From assembly GCF_030867145.1 (NCBI RefSeq), contig NC_134415.1, positions 19,632,417 through 19,696,416 on the forward strand: DNA of 64,000 nucleotides. Direction: 5' to 3'. The notes beneath the pieces are model-generated. The model saw nothing but the letters and a program-made list of their open reading frames with translations, searched no databases and was not told where the DNA came from. Each line of letters begins with the position of its first letter. Positions within the stretch are counted from its first letter, which is position 1. The position numbers and the translations under genes were made by a program. Positions 11,477 through 23,946 of the stretch are shown one piece after another. The stretch comes from Opisthocomus hoazin (taxonomy: Eukaryota > Chordata > Aves > Opisthocomiformes > Opisthocomidae).

Positions 11477-14400
11477 CTTCAACTTGTACTTATTCGAAGA
11501 TGAACCTAAACCTCCTGTGCTGTCTCCAGTGCAGTCCACCTTCATTAGAGGTGTTGGCTTAACAAGGAAAGTCTACACTAAAAGATTTTTGAGGTACCCT
11601 TTGCACACGGTTACACCAATCCTTGTATGAAAGCACCAATCGTCTGTGAAAGACTCTGATTTCAGATTAATTGAAAGAATAAGGAACATGAAAGCCGAAG
11701 TTTTAGAATGGAAGGATGTTTATTTCAAGCTTTTCTAAAAGGCTTGGACTCAGGGAAGTATGAAAGTTCAGTTTAAGGTCAGATCTGAAAACCTTTCGTC
11801 AGTTCCAAATATTTCATTTAGATAACTTCTGATGGCCTCTACTATCCTTAACACAAATCTGTCTTCATTTCAGCTAACTAGTGAGGTAGTGTTAAGACCA
11901 GTGCTGCAGATGTCTAGGTATTTGGGAAATGGGACTTAAATACTTCAGCTTTGGCACCCTGAAAGTCCCCGTGTCAATGAAGAAAAATGGGGCACACTGC
12001 TAGATGGCCAGTGTCTTCAAGCACCTGAAATGTAGACTGAAGTTATGTCCCTCTGCAAGGTGGCTGGATACTCCCTCCTTTTGATGCAAGAAGTGAGCCT
12101 TGAAAGTATTGAAAATTAACTTTGTGTTATAAAGAAGCCTCAACTTCTGTTAGAGTGTTGGTTGATGTGTCTTGAAAGACACCACTTTCCTGGTCAGGCT
12201 ACAAATTTTGCTTTCTGTCAGTACTATTTGTCTGGGAACTGGTAGCAAATGTGGTCACTGTGGAGTGGAGATGAAATTGCCCCGTTTTTAGTGTAATGAT
12301 GGATGTCTTCAGAAGTTGGACTTATGGTGGGGTGGGTTTTCTTCTGGACGTAGCTTTTTCTTTCCATCAGGAAAGAGGCTCCAAACTTTGAATGTACTTT
12401 GTTTAGTTATCTAAAGGATAGGGTGAATAGTGTTCCTGCTATTTGAATAATTTGAAATATTGGTGCTGTATAAATGGCTGAGCCAGGTTCTCACACTGCT
12501 AGACTTAATAATTTGACAAGAAAAGCTTAGACCATGTCTTTCTTGAGACCTTTGCCTGCACAAAAGGCAAAATTTGACAGTTTGGGCAAGTTTCATTTAG
12601 TATAAATGTCTTGTGTACTATTGATAGTAGGGAGAAAAAAAAAAGATATTTCCAACAAGACTTAAGATGACCTCTCATTAAAAGAAAACCAAACCCCTAC
12701 CTGTGTCTCTGCGCACTTTGTTCTGATATTTTTCACCTGAATCTACCAAGTATGGTCTACCAAGACAAAGAAAGCTCTTGATAGGAGGAAGAAATGGCAT
12801 GGTGTCTTTCCAGTATTTGCTTCAAGCACCCTAGGTGAGTAGCATTAGTCACAAGCTATCAGAATAGCTAGCCTGAACTGCTCTGTGGCTGCAGCTGAGC
12901 AGGAGCTGAGCACATGAGACAGAATCCTGCAGTGCAAAGCACAGCTCTTCTGGCAAAAGGAAAATAAATCCCCAAGTCCCCAGTAAATATCATTTGCATA
13001 TATAGTTCACCATGGCTGGGTACGAGGAGGAATAAAACATGTGGAAGACAGTGCTTTTAGCTGAGGGTACACAGCTTGACTCAGATAATAAAGGATCATG
13101 GTACAGGATCTGGAGCAATAAACACCATATTTTAATGAATAATTTTTTGAAATAACAGAACACCGAGTCATTATAAGGGTTGTCTGTTTCCATCAGCAAT
13201 CTGTTGTGTTTCTGACAGTAACCTCTGCCTGAAATTGTTTACATTATTCTTATGCTAGGAGCTTTTAGGGGAGTTGCTACACTTGTGATTCCAATGCACC
13301 TGGAAAGTGGATGTTTGTTAGCACCTTTGCACCTGAAAGATGAAAAAGGAGTAATCAGGAAGTCAATATATAGGAGGGGAGAGTGAGCTTTTGTTTCTCT
13401 TAGCCTTCTGCGGGAGACTGGGAGATACATTAGCATAGACAGAGTTGACTGAGTGTTCTTCAGAGGCTTTTTGCGATCTGTTACTTTATCCACTCTCTGA
13501 AGCTCATGCACAACTGAGAAAAACAAAGTTCAGTGGAAATTTACTGTAATATGGTGAGTAGTTGTTACCTTTCTTTGTGCTTACTTAGAAATTTTTAATA
13601 TTTTTGTTGAGGACTGTGTGGGATTTGTTTTGGGATCTATGTGTGTTACTAGAAGATTTACTCTCATGTCCATTTAGCATAGAAAGTCTGGTTGCATTCT
13701 TGAGAGGGTATTGCAGTTCTTTGTGGCTACTAAGCTTCACAGCATACTGTAAAGTGGGCTTGTGCTGTCTTTTCCCAGTTTTGGCTGGAAACTTTCTATT
13801 ATTGACTCAGGAAGAAGAAGGTTTGAAATGCAGGAATTTACTGTTATTGATAGCTTCCTTCTACTTAGTACAGAGGTCTGCTTCTCCTGTAAGATCACCA
13901 GTTTGGGGAGGGGGGAGAGAATAGGTGCTGGCATGATCCATTGTCTAGGCTCAGAACAGGCCCTGATTCCTTTCAATGGCAGAGAATTATGTCTTTGCTC
14001 AAGAAGGGCCTCATTTTTCCTGTTGTCTTTGTGCAAGTTGTCTTTGACATCAAGCTGAGCTGTCCTGCATGGAGTGGAAAGAAAGGGAAAGTGCTCTTTG
14101 CCTTAAACTTGGGGGTAAAGTAAGTAGTTAGGAGTAGCATATGAGCTTAATATCCTCTGCACATAGAAGCTTGCAAGCTGAAGCACTGAGTGAGTGTGTG
14201 TAGTGAAGAAACAGCAGAAAACTGCAGAAAGTGTTTTTCTCAGCCCAGCTTGACCAATGGGCAAAATACAAAGCCAGGTCTATTTGCAGAATGCAAACTT
14301 TGTTATTTTACACTTTTTGAGGCTTACACAAACTGAAAACCCCGGGGGGAAGTGAGTGTCAAGAGGATGATAAGGGGAAAAACTTCCCCCTGTGGTCCTT

Positions 14401-16224
14401 GACACCTGGGAAGGAGGTGGTTTTTCCTTTGAGGGTGGGGGAAGAAGCCAAGTGAGAGGTAGGATGGGGTTTTTTGTTATTGAAGGGCAACCTATTCTTT
14501 TTCTGCTTTGAGACCTGCTAGTTCTCAATCCACCCTGAGCCCAGAGATTATAATAGAGAGCTTTCACATGTAAATATGTCAATTTATTTCCACAATAGCA
14601 AACCACTGAGGGCTGAAAAGGAAGCTACTGTAGTGCTGACAGTTACATTGTTCCAAAAGCACTCTGTCCCTCAAATTCAGGAAAGGAAGTCTAATCAAAG
14701 GCCATTCAAGTCTCAGAACCACAGGACTTGCCTTCCTCATCATCTTGATGCTGCTCATCTTTCTCATATATTTCCTTGTAGCAAAATCACTGACATGCTC
14801 ACCTGCTTAACTCTGTCTCACCATGTTACACCAAACTGTCCGGCAAAGCTGAGGATGTTTCTTCCACGGTCTTAAAAGATACCTTTAACACCCTCATTCT
14901 GTGGTGTCTTGTGCAAAGAGAAACAGAGGGCAGGAACATGCATTTATCTATGTGGCTTCCTTGCGTCTCTAGCTATAGAGAGATATGGTTTAAGCAGGCA
15001 CGCAAACTTCCTTTCCTTCCTTCTTGCTGTCCTTTCTAGAGCCCAGGTAACTATAGAAACCAGGAAGCTGGCTGGTTATGTTTGATCTTGGCAAGCAGGA
15101 GTATGACTCATGATTTTTAAAAAGGCAGCTGGTTAACAGGGATAAATTCTAACAGTGGGCAAAAATCTCACCTTTATTCATACAGGAGTAGCCTTATTGT
15201 GATCAGTGAACATCCTGTTTCCTCCTTCCTGTAGAAGCTTTTCTGTGAGAGAGAAAATCATTGAAAATAAAAGTGATTTAGAAGGTGGTTTCCTAGTAGC
15301 CAGCCCTAAAAGTTTCCAGCCATGCATCAAGTTGTTGTGTTTTCCTTTATTACACATACATTTGCAATCTTTTTTATACCAAAAGTTTTGAGATGAACAG
15401 CCTTTTTTTATGCAGATCACGATATCTGTTATCCATATATGGGAAATATCTGGTACAATAAGTAGTTGGTAACTGTTCCCAATTAGAGTAACCCTGTGTC
15501 TGGACTAGCTAAAAATCCTTTTAAGTCACAAACTTTTTCAGTTCCAGACTTTCTGGCCATTTATTTCTTGGCCTGAGAATCTATAGACATTTTGTGGATC
15601 CTTGTTATATCTGTAAGGGAACAAGTAGTTGCTTGCCTGAGTCTGAATATAACATAAGCAAACTTACTTAAGTGCTTGCCAGCATCCTCTGCTTCTGGAG
15701 GATTTCTTCTGTCTTAGCTGGTATTGACTGTGGAATTTTTAAAACTCATTTTTTTAAGTTAAAAAAGTGGGTTGTTTAATAAAAAAAATTCACTACCAGT
15801 TAATTACCAGGAAATGGAGAAGCATGTGCTTCCTGACACTTTTAATTAGTCTACTAGTGTTTCCTAGCTTGCATAACCCTGTATTCTAATTGTATGGAGA
15901 CAGTGTCTGCCATGAAGCATTAGCATTCAACCATCAAGGTGTATATGTAGTTCCACAGATTTCATCTGCTGGGTCAGCTGTCAGAAACAAAGCCCATGAA
16001 GACCCATTAAATCATCCCATACCATCTTCCTGGTTCGCATTGCTTTTCTCACCTTTAACGATTCTGTTCAGCCCGCATGGAGAGCATTTCCCTGTTTCTG
16101 AGGGGAGAAGTGCATCTTAATTTGTGGGCTGTGACCTTGCAGATATGCAATTCATGGGCAGTTAAGCAGTGCTGAAAACTCTGTAATAATCCTAGAGCAA
16201 AGAAAATAAAATATCCCATACAGA
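11477..16224. other. Single-copy sequence, no gene recognised
   Basis: There are many short overlapping open frames (60-108 codons) but none with a recognisable domain, codon periodicity or splice-flanked exon that I can defend. The segment about 15735-15860 is very AT-rich with paired TTAATTA/TTAATTAG words. I see no dispersed repeat here. Confidence 0.45.
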
Positions 16225-17707
16225 ATTTTGCCAAACCACTCTCAATCATATTTGAGAGGTCGTAGCAGTTTGGGGAGATGACCGACTGGAGAAGGGGCAA
16301 CATCACCCACATTTTTAGAAAGGTAAAAAAGGAAGATCTGGGGAACTACAGGCCAGTCAGTTTCATCTCTGTGCCTGGCAAGATGATGGAGCAGATCTTC
16401 CTCGAAACCATGCTAAGGCACATGGATAACAAGGAGGTGACTGGGGACAGCCAACATGGCTTCACCAAGGGCAAATCATGCCTGACCAACTTGGTATTAT
16501 TCTATGATGGGGTTACAGCGTTGGTGGACAAAGGACTGGCAACTGACATCGTCTGCTTGGACTTGTGCAAGGCATTCGACACTGTCCCGCATGATGTCCT
16601 TGTCTCTAAATTGGAAGGACATGGATTTGACAGATGGACCACTCATTGGATAAGGAACTGACTTCACGGATGCACACAAAGAGTTGCAGTCAATGGCTCA
16701 ATGTCCAGGTGGAGACCAGTGACAAGTGGTGTGCCTCGGGTCAGTACTGGGGCTGGTGCTGTTTAATATCTTTGTCAGTGACATAGACAGTGGGACTGAG
16801 AGCATTCTCAGCAAGTTTGCCTATGACACCAAGCTGTATGGTGTGGTTGACACACAGGAGGGAAGGGATGCCATTCAGAGAGACCTTGACAGGCTGGAGA
16901 GGTGGGCCTGCATGAACCGCATGAAGTTCAACAAGGCCAAGTGCAAAGTCCTGCATGTGGGTCGGGGTAATCCCAAACACAAGTACAGGCTGGGTGAAGA
17001 GTGGCTTGAGAGCAGCCATGAGGACAAGGACTTGGGGGTACTGGTGGATGAGAAGCTCAACATGAGCTGGCAATGTGCTCTTGCAGCACAGAAAGCCAGC
17101 TGTATCCTGGACTGCATCAAGAGAATTGTGGCCAGCAGGTCGAGGGAGGTGATTCTGCCCTTTACTCTGCTCTTGTGAGACCCCACCTGGAGTCCTGTGT
17201 CCAGCTCTGGAGCCCCCAACATAGGAAGCACATGGATGTGTTGGAGTGGGTCCAGAGGAAGGCCACGAAGATGATCAGAGGGCTGGAGTACCTCTCCTAT
17301 GAGGACAGGCTGAGGCAGTTGGGGCTGTTCAGCCTGGAGAAGAGAAGTCTCTGGGGTGACCTTACAGCAGCCTTCCAGTACTTGAAGGGGGCCTATAGGA
17401 AGGATAGAGAGGGACTTTTCACAAGGGTGTGTAGTGATAGGACAAGGGGGAATGCCTGTAAACTAATAGAGGGCAGATTTAGATTAGATATTAGGAAGAA
17501 ATTCCTCACCATGAGGGTGGTGAAACACTGGCACGGGTTGCCCAGAGAAGCTGTGGCTGCCCCCTCCCTGGCAGTGTTCAAGGCCAGGTTGGATGGAGCT
17601 CTGAGTAACCTGGTCTAGTGGAAGGTGTCCCTGCTCATGGCAGGGGGGTTGGAATTAAATGATCTTTAAGGTCCCTTTCAACCCTTTCCATTCTATGATT
17701 CTATAAT
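16225..17707 (+). mobile_element. CR1 LINE, 5'-truncated (type A)
   Basis: CR1 similarity begins at 'ccactctcaatcatatttgagaggtc', which matches the intact copy at about 44570-44600, and runs to the 3' UTR 'aaggtccctttcaaccc' with the tail 'ttctatgattctata' ending at about 17707. It is diverged from the 1258-2699 copy in many places, so it is an independent and probably older insertion. Confidence 0.92.
16278..17618 (+). pseudogene. CR1 ORF2 reverse transcriptase remnant
   Basis: A decayed reverse-transcriptase domain in four pieces. The first (16278-16661) carries '[15 protein letters not shown]' and motif A 'LDLCKAFD', and stops at a TGA (16659-16661) in the WIRN(W)L segment. A small deletion near 16737 shifts the frame inside motif B, leaving 'SGVPR' instead of 'SGVPQGS'. 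The next piece (16726-17178) has motif C altered to 'FAYD', which replaces an essential catalytic aspartate. A further single-position slip near 17155 moves the frame to 17073-17618, which reaches the usual CR1 C-terminus ('HWHGLPREAV') and stop. It is non-functional. Confidence 0.88.
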
Positions 17708-19435
17708 TTGGGAGAGGCAAAACTTTCCAAGTATGAGATGAAATGCGGTGGTATGTATTTCAGCCAGACATACTACTGTCATGTTGGATATATTTTTATT
17801 CTTTTAGAGCTAAATATAATACATCAGGAAAAAATTTTTTTTTTGTTTATACCTGAGAAGTGACAAACGTAGCTATGGAGAATATTCTAGAGACTCTGCT
17901 ACTGCCTTTGCTTTTGTTTGATTGGTGTTTTTTTCACCTGTGCACCTTGTTTCTTACTGTGCAAATAGACTAGGAGTTGAGGCGTACCAAACCCTTGAGC
18001 CCCAATATCTTGGCTGCTCAGATGTGCCCGGTGGGGCAACTGGACTGAGGAGCTTCCAGGAGCTGCCTTTGGAGACTTGAGGCTCCCAGCTTTCAGCTTT
18101 GCTTCAAAACAATCTCTATTTTGCTGTCTGTTTCTCTTTACCACCCTTCTTGATCTGCAATCAGTTTACACTGAATGCCTCTGCAAGTCAATGTTAAAAG
18201 TATTCAACATCTAGGCAGGCAAAATCAGTCCATTTGTGTATTAAAATTATATACATTAAGGACATTGTCTTCAAAAATTGATCTGTGTTACTCCAAAGTT
18301 GCAGAAGTTGTATCAATGCCTTTCCTGAAGTGAAAAGTCTGTCCTCTCCTTTTGTCAAGGACACTGGAGGCTGCAGACAGCAGAACCTAACCCTGTGGGT
18401 GAGTGGATACTAGAGGTGGGTGAGCAGCTGGCCTGGTGGGACAGGCAGGGAGCATCAGAGATGGCAGCAGGAATTTGAAACCTGGGAGATGTAACTGGAA
18501 CTTCCCAATTCTGCTTTTTTGCTGTAGCTTCACCCTGGTGGTTAAGGCTTGGAGGAAGAAGAATGCACAGGCTGATTTAAACTGGATGTAATTGGTGTAC
18601 TCATTAGTTGCATTTCATTCTGCCCCTGTGGCACATCAGTAGCAGGTTGCCATGAAAGACAACCAAGGCCTGTTGTGCACCCGGGTGTGACAGCAGGCCA
18701 TGGCTGTGTGGTTCTAGTGAACTTCTTGAATCTGGGTCCCCAGGCCTAGGACAGTGCTGGACCTCTCAATTTATAAGTTTCATGAGTGAGAGACAGATGC
18801 TGTTTCTGTGAGGAGTAGGGGGGAAATATCAAGGACAACAGCCTGTGGCAGTATTTATACTTCCAGAAAGTCCTGACTGAGCAATGTGTCTGAGCCACAA
18901 AAAGCCCTTTTCGCTTCCATTGAAGTAATCTAGCTGTGTAGTACACCTCACACCACCATGAGAGGTTTAAGTGTTGATACTCAGCATGTAACTTGTGTTG
19001 AGAAGTAATTACTGGGCATAAACTGTGTGTTTGGTGACATGAGATAAAGCATTAATTCTTAATTACCAGTGGAAGTGGTCTTCTCTTGAAAGCAGTCTAT
19101 AAATCCAGATGCTACATCCTCCTTTGACGTGCTTCTTGCTGGGACTGTAACTTTGATACATAGATATTTCACCAGATCACTATGGTGAATATCTTTACTC
19201 TTACAAGAGAACTCATCAATTGTTTGACAGGAGGTCAAATATAATTGCTAAGAAGGTGTCTAGTCAGGAGATGAAATCTGTAGCCAGAGACTTAGAAAAC
19301 CAGGTTTCTGAAAAGCAACAATTTTTTCCTTTCTCCTTTCCATGGCTTATCACTTCTGGCACCAGTCATCAAAGCATTTAAGAGTGAAGAATTCTCATCA
19401 AGTTTAGTAAAGAAATTTTCTGAATATGGTAGTTA
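17708..19435. other. Single-copy sequence, no gene recognised
   Basis: Nothing beyond short chance frames is visible. A short AT-rich patch near 19030-19070 ('gcattaattcttaattacc') is of the kind found in non-coding conserved elements. Confidence 0.45.
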
Positions 19436-19530
19436 GTTTTGATGCTTTCCTCTGTTTCCCAGTTGTAAAATGAGGATGGTAAAACTTTTCTGTGTCTCTG
19501 CTCTGTGAATTTATAGGGTGTTTGGATGAA
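19436..19530 (+). repeat. MIR-like ancient SINE fossil (3' half)
   Basis: 'cctctgtttcccagttgtaa' followed by 'aatgaggatggtaaaacttt' and 'tatagggtgtttggatgaag' parallels the MIR segment 'cctcagtttccccatctgtaaaatgaggataataatac..cacagggttgttgtgagg'. It is strongly diverged and judged by eye. Confidence 0.55.
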
Positions 19531-20321
19531 GTTAAGGGTGTATGTCTTTGCTGCAGTGGGTGACCAAGCTCACAATAGTTGTAGCTAGCTATTATTCACT
19601 AAGCTGCAAACTAAGGGAAAAACAGCAGTAAAACTTCGGCCCCAGGAGGATACTATTTTTGTCATATCTTGCTCTGTTTCTTAAAGATCTGGTATCTGGA
19701 GGCATGTGATTAAAAGTGATTTCCTACCTTACAAAAAAAAATAAACAAATGAAATTCAGTAGTTGTCCACAGCTATAGGAGAGCAAAATTTGAAGTCAGG
19801 GTTTGTGTGTTGGCTCAAGGAGCAGAAAGCAGAAGTTGAAAGCAAATCCATTTTTATTTATTTTTGAGATCTCAGTCTTTTAAGTTAGTGTTATGATTTC
19901 AAAGAAGGTAAAGAATAGCCATGAGTCTGAGTCTGGGTGACTAATTATAACAAAACCAAAATGAAATCCAGTGGAAGACCCCCAAAGTTAAATAAGCAAA
20001 CAATTTTGATTAGAGATTGGATTATGCTAGCTTTCTCCCCACTCTCACTTTTTAGTTAATCCTTACTGCTGGTTTCTGACTGCAGGACTCAGTAACCATC
20101 TTCTAAGTTGACATAATTATGTTAGCCAGATAAATAACCCGTCTAGTGTTTTGGAAAGCAGAGGGGAACTATCTGTGTAAATACAAGACCAAATGGCTAA
20201 TCTATTTTTGCCAGAACACAATTTGTCCCACCTTGCAAACTAGGGGAAAAAAATGAAAAAACTTGCCTTGTCTTAAATGCTGCTAGTCTGAGTTGCTGGC
20301 AGTGAGGACAGTCTGTCCTGC
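19531..20321. other. Single-copy sequence, no gene recognised
   Basis: AT-rich with short frames only. It ends with the pentamer CCTGC, which forms the left target duplication of the LTR that follows. Confidence 0.45.
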
Positions 20322-20878
20322 TGTTGTGGTTTAACCCAGCAGGCAGCTTTTCAACACCTAGCCATTCACTCACCCCCTCCCTGCACTGTGGGATGGGGGA
20401 GAGAATTGAGGAGGAAAAAAAAAAAAACAAACCCAAAACCAAAGAGGAAAACTCATGAGTTGAGATAAAGACAGTTTAACAGCACAGAAAACAAAAGGAA
20501 TACTAATAAAAGAATATACAAAACAAGTGATGCACAGTACAAATGCTTATCACGTGCTGAATGATGTCCAGACACTCCCCAGGCCACAGTGTACCTCTGA
20601 ACAGCTTCCTTCAAGTTTTTAAGCATGATGTCATATCATATGGAATATCCCTTTGGCTAGTTTGGGTCAGCTGTCCTGGTTGTGCTCCATCCCAGCTTCT
20701 TGTGCATCCCTCTGCTTCCTTGTCTGCAGACCAGTATGAGAAGCTGAAAAGTCCTTGACTGCTTAGCAACAACTAAAACATCAGTGTGTTAACATTATTC
20801 TCATCCTAAATCCAAAATGCAGCAATATACCAGCCACCAGGAGGAAAATTAACTATATCCCAGCTCAAAACCAGGGCA
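20322..20878 (+). mobile_element. Solo LTR of an avian endogenous retrovirus, with 5-bp target duplication
   Basis: The element begins 'tgttgtggtttaaccc' and ends 'tcaaaaccagggca', a TG..CA structure. It is flanked on both sides by the identical pentamer CCTGC (20317-20321 and 20879-20883), the signature of retroviral integration. Internal sequence ('aactcatgagttgagataaa', 'ggctagtttgggtcagctg', 'ttaactatatcccagctc') matches a dispersed avian LTR type known to me from bird genomes. No internal viral sequence or second LTR is present, so it is a solo LTR left by LTR-LTR recombination. The transcriptional strand is tentative and the family name is not assigned. Confidence 0.85.
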
Positions 20879-21718
20879 CCTGCCTGTACTTTTGGCAGCT
20901 GGCAAAGCATTTCAGGAAAGGAGGTGGAAGAAGTTTGAAGATTCTTTCATTGCCTTTCTCTTAGAATGAGTGGCTGTGCATGAAACTTTATTTTAAAATG
21001 GATACTTGGGAAGATTTTTTGTTGCAGTGTTGCTAGTTTGTTTTTTATGAGTTCAGAGTGACCCATGCCATGACTTATTTTGTGCCAGATACTCTTACTC
21101 TGGGCACACCAATTCCAAAGAAAAGCTGATGTTGATACAATAAACAAAAGCAGCCTGTATGGGTCACCTGTGGTCAGCCTTCTGTGTGTCCTGAGCTTTG
21201 TCTCTGACATGTTCTTACTGAAGTCATATTCAATGTCTTGAATGTCTGTAATAAGGATCTCGTGGTCGTCTACCTGGAGAATAGAATGAGCTGCTGTCTT
21301 GATTCTGACTGTTAAGAGCCTTTATCTGATGTCTGGACTAATCTCTACCTTTCTTCATCTCTATTTCTTTCTGTCCTAATTATCTTCTAAGGCCATGAAT
21401 TAACTTACTACTTTGATTTATTTTTTTAAGGTATCAGACTGTAATCTTATTCCCTGTTGGCTTATATTTAACTCATTGATTTACTCCTTGTGTGGCTTAT
21501 GCTCTTGTTCTATCCCTGTTTTGGTTAAAATAGAACCGATTGTCTTTTAAGGAATCTTCCTTACAGCTAAATTCTTCTAAGTAACTGCGTTTTTCTGAAG
21601 CTGGCTTCATGTTTTACAGACAGTGTCCGCTTCAAAGCTGATAACATCTAATGTTTATAGATATACTAAGCTAATGGTAGGAAAGAAATGCGGAAGGCCC
21701 CTGTTTATAATCATTACT
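20879..21718. other. Single-copy sequence between two LTRs
   Basis: No gene is recognised. Open frames are below 90 codons and look random. Confidence 0.45.
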
Positions 21719-22276
21719 GTAGCAGCCAAGGTCACTGATAGACCTCTTAGGTCCCACAAGTGAGGAGTCGTAAAGGGTTGCACTCGCAGGGATGGGCGGA
21801 CGGGACAGGTGACCCGATCCTGACCAATGCGGTATTCCATGCTGTGCACATCATACTCAGTTTAAAGCTGGGGGATCACCAGGGTCTTGTTCTCTTCCTC
21901 CATGGCTGGCTTCTGCAGGGGACTCTGCTAATTTTTCTCCCTGCTGTCCTGATCCAAATTCTGATGCGTGCATTCCTGAGTCCAGTTCCTGTCTACTGCT
22001 GAGTCCAGTTCGGGGCTTCCTGGTGCTGCCTGGCAGCTGCTGGAGGGACGCCAGCGCCCCAGCACCCAACTCTGGGAAACTGAGTATTGGTTTTATATAT
22101 TTTGTTTTATTCCTCTTGTTATTAATATTATTAGTGTTATTAGTAAAACTTTTTATATTCAATTTGTAAGTCTCTCTCCCTTTTCCTATTTTTTTCCTTT
22201 CCTCTAGTGGGAGGGCAGGGGTTGATAGAGAGCATCTGCCACTCAGTTTATTGCTGCCCTGCTTTAAATGGTGACA
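21719..22276 (+). mobile_element. Second avian endogenous-retrovirus LTR (solo, 5' edge uncertain)
   Basis: The segment reads as U3-R-U5. It has 'gggacaggtgacccgatcc', a promoter-like 'catactcagtttaaagctgg' (a mutated TATA-type box in the AGTATAAAGC position of related LTRs), and a T/A-rich R-U5 with 'ttagtaaaactttttatatt' and 'gtctctctcccttttcc'. The terminus is 'aaatggtgaca' at 22276. The CA end is clear. The TG start at 21719 is a guess, and I could not find a matching target duplication. It is a different family from the neighbouring LTR at 20.3 kb, and no retroviral genes are attached. Confidence 0.7.
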
Positions 22277-23177
22277 GGTTCTTACATCCCTTTATGGTTG
22301 CCTTTGGTCGTTATTTCTTTCCAGTCTCCACCTTTTCTATAAATTATAGAAGAGAATACAGAAGTGTTCAGTTCTGAAGGCTCAGTTGCATTACGGCTGT
22401 ATAGATTGGCATTTTCACCTCCCTGTTTTTCTGGGTGTTTTTTCTTGTGTGTCTGGGAATAATCTAGGAGTATACAGCTGTTAGCCCAAATCTGCTGTCA
22501 GCTGTGGCAAGAAAAAGAAGATAAGTGAATGAATATAAAACTACTTGAAGCTTCTGGGGTTGCATTTACTTTTATTCTGAAGATTTTTAAAAGAGAAGAA
22601 ATAAAGCAGAGATCTCAAGGGTAGATCAGAAAAGCAGTTTTAAATCAGAGAAGGAAAGAAAGACTTCGGGTGATGTGGTGTTCTGTGAAAGGTCCCAGCA
22701 GTGGCTGGTAGTTTTCTTGGAGAAAGTTGGCTGGATGGTGATAGTCAGATTTGACTAAAGCAGTGATAGATTGATCTGTTTTGTTCATAACATTTCTGAA
22801 GTACTTAAGGGAATTGTATATACTATTTTTAGTCCTTCAGTGATAATTCAAGTAGAGAGGAAAAACCCCTAAAATAAGTCAAATCTATTTAATATCCCTG
22901 TGAGCTCTGAATCCACTGAATGTCTGTGTGTAATTACAGTATAATGTGTCTGTTTAAACAATGTGATTATCATTTAAGTTTTGACAGCAGCTGTGGCTCT
23001 GAATGGGAAGTCAAGTATCCCCATACTAAGGAGGTTGAAATCAGAGGTGTCTGATTTTATAGGTTAGTATAAGTGAGTGTATTTCTATTAGAAAGAAGTG
23101 TTCTGGTTAGAGGTGAAATAAAAGGTAGTTTGCATGGATCTGATTCAACAACAGGAGGGCCAGAGGTCATTACTCTG
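22277..23177. other. Single-copy sequence, no gene recognised
   Basis: AT-rich with no recognisable repeat or coding pattern. Confidence 0.45.
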
Positions 23178-23946
23178 GAGATCACACCAGTGGGAAGGAA
23201 ATATGGGCTAGATGAGTGGACTGTGAAGTGGACTGAGAACTGGCTGAATGGCAGAGCCCAAAGCCTGCCACCAGTAGCGCAGATAGTTCGAGACCTGTAA
23301 CTAGTGGGGATGACAAGTTGACTATGAGCCAGCAGTGTGCCCTGGTTGCCAAGAAAGCTAATGGGATCCTGGGGTGCATTGAGAGTGTGGCCAGCAGGTT
23401 GAGGGAGGTTCTCCTCCTCCTCTGCTTTGCCCTAGTGAGGCCCCATCTGGAATACTCTGTCCAGTTCTGGGCTCCCCACTACAAGAAAGATGAGAAACTA
23501 CTGGAGAGAGTCCAGCGGAGGGCTACAAAGATCATCAGGGGACTGGAGCATCTGTCCTGTGAGGAAAGGCTGAGGGAGCTGGGCTTCTTCAGCCTGAAGA
23601 AGAGAAGGCTGAGAGGGGACCTTATAAATATCTCGAGGGTGGGTGTCAGGAGGATGGGGCCAGACTCTTTTCTTTAGTGCCCAGAGACAGGACAAGGGGC
23701 AATGGGCACAAACTGAAGCACAGGAAGTTCCGTCTGAACATGAGGAAGAACTTCTTCCCTCTGAGGGTGATGGAGCACTGCAGGCTGCCCAGGGAGGTTG
23801 TGGAGTCTCCTTCTCTGGAGATATTCAAAACTGTCCTAGATGTGGTCCTCTGTAACCTGCTCTAGGTGACCCTGCTTTGGCAGGGGGGGTGGACTAGATG
23901 GTCCACAGAGGTCCCTTCCGCCCTTTACGGTTTTGTGACTCTGTGA
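23178..23946 (+). mobile_element. CR1 LINE, 5'-truncated and internally deleted (type B)
   Basis: Similarity to the copy at 43950-46040 starts near its '[19 protein letters not shown]' segment and runs to the 3' UTR 'agaggtcccttccgcccttt' ending 'tgtgactctgtga'. About 315 bp present in the intact copy (roughly its 45055-45370) are missing at a junction near 23295, which removes reverse-transcriptase motifs B and C. Confidence 0.9.
23196..23865 (+). pseudogene. CR1 ORF2 C-terminal remnant
   Basis: The first piece reads '[20 protein letters not shown]' and stops at 23298-23300. The second (23318-23677) begins '[20 protein letters not shown]' and continues through '[20 protein letters not shown]', losing the frame near 23632 where the tract for 'YKYLKGG' has been shortened. 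The third (23677-23865) gives the C-terminus '[20 protein letters not shown]' and the stop. With the catalytic core deleted it cannot encode a polymerase. Confidence 0.87.
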
